Shown here: piece after piece, positions 32,521 through 37,939 of the stretch | How positions within the stretch are numbered: position 1 is the stretch's first letter | Layout of the letters: every line of letters starts with the position of its first letter | Assembly (NCBI GenBank): GCA_039924845.1 | Contig: JBDTAC010000098.1 | Span: 1 to 37,939 of the forward strand | Length of the DNA: 37,939 nucleotides | DNA from: Bacteroidia bacterium | Lineage (GTDB): Bacteria > Bacteroidota > Bacteroidia > DATLTG01 | Direction of reading: 5' to 3' | Notes under the pieces: generated by a model | The model's database searches: none | What the model saw: only the letters and a program-made list of their open reading frames with translations | What the model was told of the DNA's origin: nothing | Translations under genes and position numbers: made by a program

Positions 32521-32654
32521 TAAGCTTAAGCGAAAGAGTGTTTACCTGACGAAATTGCGACTCACTCTGTCGCGGACGACACTTCGGGTATGGAAACTGA
32601 AGCTCGCACCTTGGTGGACGATATTGAAATAAAAAACTAGGGTCTGTACAGACC
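32521..32654 (+). other. Possible vestigial ORF end and 14-bp perfect palindrome
   Basis: About 35 open codons (reading ...HSVADDTSGMETEARTLVDD) end in a TAG and have higher GC than their surroundings. No start is convincing, so this may be the remnant of a gene. GGTCTGTACAGACC at 32641-32654 is an exact 14-bp palindrome directly after the stop. Origin and function are not known. Confidence 0.3.
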
Positions 32655-32692
32655 TTATAAGTCAAAAGAACTTAAGAGAAAATAGCTGATAA

Positions 32693-32826
32693 AATTCAAG
32701 GCTTGGATTCCTCATTTCATTTTAGCTTCCCGAAAGCTATTCATCTGGTGATTTCCTCGCATACGCTCGGAAATACCGAATTCATCACGCTTTCATTTTG
32801 TTAAAATTTTATTCGAAATCCGATGA
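32693..32826 (+). repeat. Dispersed element, copy B
   Basis: Matches copies A and C over about 110 bases from CTCATTTCATTTTAGCTTCC to TTTTGTTAAAATTTTATTCG, with two local differences (CATACGCTC and GGAAATACC). The 5' hairpin of copies A and C is missing. It has the same orientation as copy C; the two flank the helicase and minisatellite. Confidence 0.75.
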
Positions 32827-32894
32827 CATTGTTTTGGACAGATAAAGTAAGAGGCTATTGAATCATCGTACCTCCTCGCAACGATTGCAATACC

Positions 32895-34025
32895 TTACGA
32901 AAAAGGATGCGACTTGATGATCTCAATATCTTTCTTAATCAATTTACTGATGTCTTTTAAATAAGGCATCTCATCTTGCGTACAAAAAGAAATAGCGATA
33001 CCGCTGGAACCTGCTCTGCCTGTTCTGCCAATACGGTGAACATACGTTTCCGCTTGCTCCGGCAATTCGTAATTTATTACATGTGATATTTTATCTACAT
33101 CAATTCCGCGAGAAGCAATATCTGTAGCTACAAGCACACGAATGGTTCTGTCTTTAAATCCCTTCAAAGCTCTTTCACGCGCATTTTGCGATTTATTACC
33201 ATGTATAGCCTCGGCTTTAATACCAATGCTATTTAAATCTTTTACTACCTTATCGGCACCATGTTTAGTACGTGTAAATACCAAAGCACTTTCAATGGTA
33301 CTGCTCTTTAGTAGATGTTTTAATAAATTACGTTTACTTTCTTTGTTCACATAATAAACTGATTGCTTAACTAATGTAGTGGTGGATGAAACAGGTGTAA
33401 CCGCCACACTTACTGGGCTTTTAAGAATGGTGTTTGCCAGCTTCATAATATCCGGTGCAGCTGTTGCTGAAAAGAACATGGTATGTCTTTTTGCCGGAAG
33501 CTTAGTTATTACCTTTTTTATATCGTTGATAAAACCCATATCCAACATACGATCGGCTTCATCCAGTACAAAAAACTCGATATTGTTTAGTTTAATAAAG
33601 CCTTGTTGCATAAGGTCTAATAACCTACCGGGCGTTGCTACCAACACATCGGCGCCATGCCTAATAGCTGCCACCTGCTTATTTTGATTGACACCGCCAA
33701 ACACCGTAGTGTGCGATATACCCAAGTTTTTACCATAGATTAAAATGTTTTCGCTAATCTGTATCGCCAACTCGCGTGTCGGCGCAAGTATAAGTGCCTT
33801 AATTGTTTTTTGCGGAACAGCCTTTTTACTGGCGTGCAATAATTGCAAAATAGGTAAAGCAAAAGCCGCTGTTTTACCAGTGCCTGTTTGTGCGCATCCA
33901 AAAATATCTTTTCCAGCTAATATATGCGGAATGGCTTGTTGTTGAATGGGAGTGGGTTCTTTATACCCTTTTTTATCTAAAGCTATAGTAAGCTCTTTAA
34001 TAAGTTTTAAATCGTTAAATGTCAT
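32895..34025 (-). CDS. DEAD-box RNA helicase (RhlE-like)
   Basis: A 376-residue ATP-dependent RNA-unwinding enzyme. Q motif EPTPIQQQ (23-30), motif I AQTGTGKT (45-52), Ia PTRELA, Ib TPGR, II DEAD (155-158), III SAT (186-188), IV ALVFTRTKHGADKV, V TDIASRGIDV and VI HRIGRTGR (330-337) are all intact. It lacks the long basic or Gly-rich tail of many relatives, so it is a minimal core. The 5' leader is long (about 140 bases) and structured, as in some cold-induced helicase genes. It is transcribed alone. Confidence 0.94.
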   Translation of the reverse strand: MTFNDLKLIKELTIALDKKGYKEPTPIQQQAIPHILAGKDIFGCAQTGTGKTAAFALPILQLLHASKKAVPQKTIKALILAPTRELAIQISENILIYGKNLGISHTTVFGGVNQNKQVAAIRHGADVLVATPGRLLDLMQQGFIKLNNIEFFVLDEADRMLDMGFINDIKKVITKLPAKRHTMFFSATAAPDIMKLANTILKSPVSVAVTPVSSTTTLVKQSVYYVNKESKRNLLKHLLKSSTIESALVFTRTKHGADKVVKDLNSIGIKAEAIHGNKSQNARERALKGFKDRTIRVLVATDIASRGIDVDKISHVINYELPEQAETYVHRIGRTGRAGSSGIAISFCTQDEMPYLKDISKLIKKDIEIIKSHPFS

Positions 34026-34059
34026 TAATTGTTTTTTTTAATTTATATATAAATACACA

Positions 34060-34182
34060 CAGGTTTATGTGTCTATAGACATAACCTGATTAATCTGAAA
34101 AGAAATTGTAAAATAAATCGAATGGTGAAATCGGAATACAAACGGATGGAGATACAATCTTCTTATTGATGGGGCAAAGATA
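34060..34182 (-). promoter_or_regulatory. -7 box and structured leader of the helicase gene
   Basis: TATCTTTG on the minus strand (34175-34182) matches TAnnTTTG, which predicts a leader of about 140 bases. Within the leader, 34060-34088 forms an imperfect inverted repeat (CAGGTTTATGTGTCTA and TAGACATAACCTG) centred on GTCTATAGAC. Confidence 0.45.
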
Positions 34183-34344
34183 CACAATTAATTTGGATTG
34201 CCCTATTTGCTTAGAAAGCACAACATAAAATATGCAAAAACCTTATCTCCCACTGGAGTGGAACAGTAATTTCATCCTCCGCTTGAAGAGGTTGCTGCCA
34301 CAGGTAGACGAGAGAGGAAATACATTCTACACACAACTTGCAGC

Positions 34345-34638
34345 GTTAATTATTTTACTGTCAACGTCAATTATTTTGGTGATAGCGTCGTTTATTTTAC
34401 TGAGAGCATTAATAATTTTGGTGTCAGCGTCAATTATTTTACTGAGAGCATCAATTATTTTGGTGACAGCATCGTTTATTTTACTGAGAGCATTAATAAT
34501 TTTGTTGTCAGCGTCATTTATTTGGGTGTGAGCATCAATTATTTCACTGTCAGTGTCGTTTATTTTGGTGGCAGCATCATTAATTTTGTTGCCAGCGTCA
34601 ATAATTTTAGTGACAGCATCAATTATTTTACTGCGAGC
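34345..34638. repeat. 21-bp minisatellite, 14 units, encoding heptads on the minus strand
   Basis: Fourteen contiguous 21-bp units with no indels (for example GTCAATTATTTTACTGAGAGC on the plus strand, one base longer than the core TTATTTTACTGAGAGC). Units 3-6 and 7-10 resemble each other, giving an 84-bp higher-order period. The minus-strand frame 34656-34327 is open throughout and reads S-K-I-I-D-A-x heptads, with Ile and Ala at the a and d positions of a coiled coil. No ATG or GTG opens that frame, so a coding role is unproven; it may be the remnant of a coiled-coil gene. Confidence 0.85.
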
Positions 34639-34907
34639 ATGGGTCTGTTTAGAGAACTATGTCTTTAGCTTTCTAACTAACCGGCATGGATGGATTGTGA
34701 TTTTTTTCAAGTTAAAGACTTAATAAAATCGTGAAGTTCCGAACGTATATGGGGGATTATGCTTTCTTGATTTTTTTGTTTCTTTTTGGATCAAGCCAAA
34801 AGATAATAATAGAATTTTACTTCTTCTTTACTTTTGTCTTACAAACAAAAGAAAGAAGGCTAAATAAAACCATTGCTTTTTTGTTCGATTCAAAGAATTT
34901 TTTTTTA
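34639..34907. other. Interval with a degraded inverted copy of the dispersed element
   Basis: At about 34731-34803 GTGAAGTTCCGAACGTATAT and a hairpin (TCTTTTTGG, ATCAAG, CCAAAAGA) match the left and hairpin ends of copy A in plus orientation, with the middle deleted. It is therefore inverted relative to copy C next to it. The rest has no convincing gene. Confidence 0.45.
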
Positions 34908-35060
34908 CGTTCTTTTTTCTTGAAAAAAAAGAACCAAAAATTCAAGGCTTGGCTTTCTCATTTCATTTTAGCTTCCTGAAAGCTATTCATCGGGTGATTT
35001 CCTCGCACGCTCGGAACTTCCCGAATTCATCACGCTTTCATTTTGCTAAAATTTTTTCGT
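34908..35060 (+). repeat. Dispersed element, copy C
   Basis: A full copy: hairpin GTTCTTTTTTC/AAAAAAAAGAAC, TTCAAGGCTTGG, CATTTTAGCTTCCTGAAAGC, CTCGCACGCTCGGAACTTCC and TTCATTTTGCTAAAATTTTT. It ends 27 bases before the start of the unrecognised 449-aa gene, so it must overlap that gene's promoter. Confidence 0.8.
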
Positions 35061-35087
35061 AGACAGATAAAAGACTACTTTTGATAA

Positions 35088-36437
35088 ATGGCACTAAAGG
35101 AAATAGTAATCAAAGTTGACAACGACAAGATTCACTTGAATCCCAAGTTGACTGTCCCTATCCAACAGACAAACATTCCAATTGGACACATGAAGTTTCG
35201 GACAAATAAAGACATCTTTTGGAAAGTTGAATTAGTTGCATACAACGAAGACGCGAAATGTTGGAAAGTAAAAGTTACTGACTACTTCGCTAACGACATC
35301 AAAAATTTTGACAGGCAAAAATCAACGAAAGAAGTTGAGAGAATTGCATTTGAAAAATTTGATTGGCTAAAATTTGAAAGTCATCTTATCCACTATCATA
35401 AAATAAAAATGATTGAAGTTTTGGATAATCACGATGCAGATAGATTTTTCAGGGAAAAACCGAAACTAAAAACTACTCCAGCAATTTCAATCGCTGACTT
35501 GCAAAAACATAAAGTTGAAATAAATCTTCCTCAAACATTTCAGAACACTACTCCCTTTGTTCCAACAGAACACAAGCCAATAATTGAAACATTTAAAGTT
35601 GAATTCAGCGTTTACTTTACCGATGCTCACTTTATGCTTGGCTATGTAGCATTCAACAAACACATCAAAGAAGTTAGCAGCAAGATACATTTCAAAATAA
35701 AAAACGAATTTATTCTTGCAGAGTTTGACAATATAAAATCATGGTTCGCAAAAATTCTAAAGACAAGAAAGTTTAAAGTGGTTGCTTCAATCAAAACAAC
35801 AGACGGAAAGTATACTGATGCAACTGCAACTTCTTCTCAAATAGAAATGATAACCTCCGAATTGATTGATAGCATAAAATATCAGCGGACAATTTCCTTG
35901 ACAAAATCACCAAGAGTTAACACAACAGACAAATCTCTTTTCACAGCAGAGGAAATTTTTGGCGACCAAATTTCTGAAGACATTGAAGGAAATGTTTTTA
36001 AGCAAACAGAACAGGACATTTTGCGTTTTTTGGTTGACCATCACAAAATCAGAAACAGAAAGCAACTTGAATATTTATCGGGCAAGCAATCAGAGAAAAA
36101 CAAATTGCGCTTCACATTGCATCCCAACTTTGGTTTTCTGTTTCTATTGGAAGGCAAGGAGAACAATCATTTCGTTTGGGAACTTCTCAATACTCATGCA
36201 ACTTACATTTGGTGCATTGACAAATCAGACAGAGAAATTGAATTTCAATTCAAGAGAATAGAGGATTCAGTTAACACAATCAGAAATAGCGGACGAGAAA
36301 ATTACAAACGGGCTTACAGAAATAATCACCATGACAGCGACCTTGCATTTACTGTAATTGAACATGATGACATTGCTTCTGATTTTGTTGATGACTTTGT
36401 AAAATGGAAACATAAATTAAATGAGCAACTTACATGA
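35088..36437 (+). CDS. Unrecognised 449-residue soluble protein
   Basis: No signal peptide or membrane segment. The N-terminal 90 residues are beta-rich with strands like HMKFRTNKDIFWKVELVAY and WKVKVTDYF. Residues 180-260 look like another beta unit (KVEFSVYFTDAHFMLGYVAF). The C-terminal third contains EQDILRFLVDHHKIRNRK, LRFTLHPNFGFLFLLEG and HFVWELLNTHATYIWCIDKS, highly specific strings that suggest a conserved domain I cannot name. It is flanked by repeat copy C and a convergent Gre-like gene, with no operon partner. A mobile-element or defence role is possible from its accessory setting but is not shown. Confidence 0.7.
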   Translation: MALKEIVIKVDNDKIHLNPKLTVPIQQTNIPIGHMKFRTNKDIFWKVELVAYNEDAKCWKVKVTDYFANDIKNFDRQKSTKEVERIAFEKFDWLKFESHLIHYHKIKMIEVLDNHDADRFFREKPKLKTTPAISIADLQKHKVEINLPQTFQNTTPFVPTEHKPIIETFKVEFSVYFTDAHFMLGYVAFNKHIKEVSSKIHFKIKNEFILAEFDNIKSWFAKILKTRKFKVVASIKTTDGKYTDATATSSQIEMITSELIDSIKYQRTISLTKSPRVNTTDKSLFTAEEIFGDQISEDIEGNVFKQTEQDILRFLVDHHKIRNRKQLEYLSGKQSEKNKLRFTLHPNFGFLFLLEGKENNHFVWELLNTHATYIWCIDKSDREIEFQFKRIEDSVNTIRNSGRENYKRAYRNNHHDSDLAFTVIEHDDIASDFVDDFVKWKHKLNEQLT

Positions 36438-36461
36438 CAAATTAAACCGACTATTCCAGAA

Positions 36462-36917
36462 TCACTGCACATCCTCAATAGTTATTTTCTTTCCATTAAA
36501 TTCGGTAGCATCTCCTTTTTTTAATCCCAATAAAGCTTGTCCAATGGGCGAATTCGGAGAAATAAGAAAATAAGTAGAATACATTAAATCAATCTTGCTC
36601 GTACTAATCGCCAAATAATAAATACCGTAATTGGTAAAAACCAATGCGCCCAATTGAACGGTGCTAAGTTTTAATGTTGGTTTAATTAGGCTTAATCCTA
36701 TTGTTAATTTTTGTGCTTCCGCCAATTGTTTGCTTTTTTGTTCCACTTCCAATTGCATCATCGCGCGGGCAGTATCGTGTTTATCGCCAGCCGTACTTTT
36801 AGTTTCCGAATTGGCAGACTCCTGCGATGACGAAATAGAATCCTGAATTGTTTTAATTCGGTTTTGCACATAATTCACACAATGCTGATATAAAACTTCT
36901 TTAATATTCGAGGACAT
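36462..36917 (-). CDS. Gre-like (GreA/GreB C-terminal domain) protein
   Basis: A 151-residue protein. The N-terminal half is a predicted coiled coil (HCVNYVQNRIKTIQDSISSS, TARAMMQLEVEQKSKQLAEA) and the C-terminal half an FKBP-like domain with the Gre signature SPNSPIGQALLGLKKGDATE. It belongs to the short Gre-like family common in Bacteroidota, sometimes misnamed 3-oxoacyl-ACP synthase. It probably binds the RNA polymerase secondary channel. The acidic tip residues of true GreA are not clear, so cleavage stimulation is uncertain. It is convergent with the 449-aa gene and divergent from rlmF. Confidence 0.85.
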   Translation of the reverse strand: MSSNIKEVLYQHCVNYVQNRIKTIQDSISSSQESANSETKSTAGDKHDTARAMMQLEVEQKSKQLAEAQKLTIGLSLIKPTLKLSTVQLGALVFTNYGIYYLAISTSKIDLMYSTYFLISPNSPIGQALLGLKKGDATEFNGKKITIEDVQ

Positions 36918-37013
36918 TTCATCTTTAATTGATCAATGCGAAGGTAAGAGAATTGTATTGCTTCGGTTTGTTGTGCGAATAAAATTTTTGATAGACAAGA
37001 GCAAAGGATTTAT

Positions 37014-37021
37014 TAATTTTG
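37014..37021 (+). promoter_or_regulatory. -7 box for rlmF
   Basis: TAATTTTG fits TAnnTTTG, 29 bases before the ATG at 37051, with TTTG at 36987-36990 as a -33 box at a slightly long spacing (23). An AAGGAG-like stretch lies near 37031. Confidence 0.45.
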
Positions 37022-37050
37022 GACAAGTAAAAGGAGAAAAAACATATAGC

Positions 37051-37939
37051 ATGTTAGCAGAAAAAAGTAATCTGGAAAAAACAAGACTGCACATTCGCAA
37101 TAAAAACCGTGAGCGCTATGATTTAGCTGCATTGATAATTGCTATTCCTGAATTAACAGCTTATATAAAACCGAATAAATATGGCGGAGATTCGGTTGAT
37201 TTCACGAATCCTATTGCGGTAAAACTATTAAATAGAGCACTGTTAAGTCATTATTACGGAGTCAAACATTGGGAATTTCCAGATGAGAATTTATGTCCAC
37301 CAATACCTGGAAGAGCAGATTACCTTCACTATATCGCGGATTTGTTAGTCGAAAATAATTCTGGGATTATTCCAAAGGGCGATAAAATTACCTGTCTGGA
37401 TGTGGGTGTAGGAGCAAATTGTATTTACCCTATCATTGGCGTAACGGAATACGATTGGAAATTTATCGGCTCTGATGTTGATCCCAAATCAATTAAATCA
37501 GCACAGCATATTGTTGCAGCTAATCCATCACTTACGGATAAAGTAGAATGTAGAATCCAAAAAAAGAAAGAAGAAATTTTTTACGGAATAATCGGCAAAG
37601 AAGAGAAAATTGATTGTACGATTTGTAATCCACCTTTTCATTCTTCTTCGCAAGAAGCTCAAAAAAGCACACAAAGAAAAGTGATGAATCTATCTGGAAA
37701 AAGAACAAAAATACCGACACTCAATTTTGCAGGAATTAACCATGAATTAATATTTGAAGGCGGAGAATATATGTTCATTCGTACGATGGTTATGGAAAGT
37801 AAACGATTCGCTAAAAACTGTTTATGGTTTTCAACCTTAGTCTCTAAAAGTTCGAATCTAAAAGAAATTTACAAGGTATTGGAAGAAATGAATGCACTTC
37901 AAGTAAAAACAATCCCGATGGAAACGGGTAATAAATCTA
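37051..37939 (+). CDS. rlmF: 23S rRNA (adenine1618-N6)-methyltransferase RlmF, 3' end outside window
   Basis: The open frame runs from this ATG to the window edge (296 codons) with no stop. Diagnostic stretches are LHIRNKNRERYDLAALI, LCPPIPGRADYLHYIADLL, the SAM-binding CLDVGVGANCIYPIIG and GSDVDPKSI, the catalytic NPPF at residues 193-196 (ICNPPFHSS), and LNFAGINHELIFEGGEYMF. These identify the RlmF (YbiN) family that methylates A1618 of 23S rRNA using SAM. Only the last part of the protein is missing. Confidence 0.95.
   Translation, partial: MLAEKSNLEKTRLHIRNKNRERYDLAALIIAIPELTAYIKPNKYGGDSVDFTNPIAVKLLNRALLSHYYGVKHWEFPDENLCPPIPGRADYLHYIADLLVENNSGIIPKGDKITCLDVGVGANCIYPIIGVTEYDWKFIGSDVDPKSIKSAQHIVAANPSLTDKVECRIQKKKEEIFYGIIGKEEKIDCTICNPPFHSSSQEAQKSTQRKVMNLSGKRTKIPTLNFAGINHELIFEGGEYMFIRTMVMESKRFAKNCLWFSTLVSKSSNLKEIYKVLEEMNALQVKTIPMETGNKS

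Noticed and set aside
34232-34531. Plus-strand 99-codon frame with I-I-L heptads
   Set aside because: It is the shadow of the minisatellite; the hydrophobic 7-residue repeat arises from the 21-bp unit. The minus-strand reading is the more protein-like, but also lacks a start.
1-37939. tRNA, rRNA, CRISPR arrays and IS transposases
   Set aside because: Both strands were read for cloverleaf T-loop signatures, regular spacer arrays and transposase motifs; none was found.

Overview
The window is AT-rich bacterial DNA with the hallmarks of a Bacteroidota (Flavobacteriia/Sphingobacteriia-like) chromosome. These include TAnnTTTG-type -7 promoter boxes upstream of several genes, a type III glutamine synthetase, a short family-III arginine decarboxylase, a Gre-like protein typical of the phylum, many SPI-type outer-membrane beta-barrels, and TPR/GT-C membrane proteins. 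Most genes are housekeeping or envelope genes. No phage, IS transposase, CRISPR array, rRNA or tRNA was seen.

Layout: (1) 0.16-1.6 kb, a small, possibly truncated membrane protein, then a YdeI/DUF1801 protein and an SRPBCC protein. (2) 2-6.2 kb, an arginine module: argS and arginase on the minus strand, arginine decarboxylase divergent on the plus strand. (3) 6.2-9.6 kb, repeat-rich intergenic DNA, a methyltransferase and a TPR/GT-C membrane protein. (4) 9.9-14.8 kb, a Cys-rich miniprotein, two tandem outer-membrane proteins, a secreted protein, a Wzi/RemB-like barrel and an HMA-MauE-like membrane protein. (5) 15-19 kb, a 44-residue Lys/Ala histone-like protein, dipeptide epimerase, lipoprotein and TypA/BipA. 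(6) 19.1-29.1 kb, an envelope block with a polysaccharide deacetylase, GT87-like protein, second TPR/GT-C protein, GT2 and a complete RND tripartite efflux system. The last five minus-strand genes look like one transcription unit. (7) 29.3-32.3 kb, a thioredoxin-like 2Fe-2S ferredoxin, its small partner and glutamine synthetase III. (8) 32.4-37.9 kb, a different-looking stretch with repeat copies, a DEAD-box helicase, a 14-unit 21-bp minisatellite, an unrecognised 449-aa protein, a Gre-like factor and the 5' part of rlmF, which runs off the window.

The most unusual signal is a dispersed AT-rich near-palindrome with core GAAAAATTATTTTTTTGAA. It is often followed within a few bases by a GC-containing triplet and a second T-tract. 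About 40 copies and variants lie between 518 and 32372, both between and inside genes, and none were found after 32372. The asymmetric copies nearly all point the same way on the plus strand, whatever the strand of the neighbouring genes. Three copies are embedded in long, near-perfect intercistronic hairpins that look like terminators. Others supply start or stop codons, or a recurrent K-N-N-F/K-I-I-F peptide inside unrelated proteins. A second dispersed element of about 110-150 bp, a 75-bp stem-loop repeat and the heptad-encoding minisatellite add to an unusually repeat-rich intergenic landscape.
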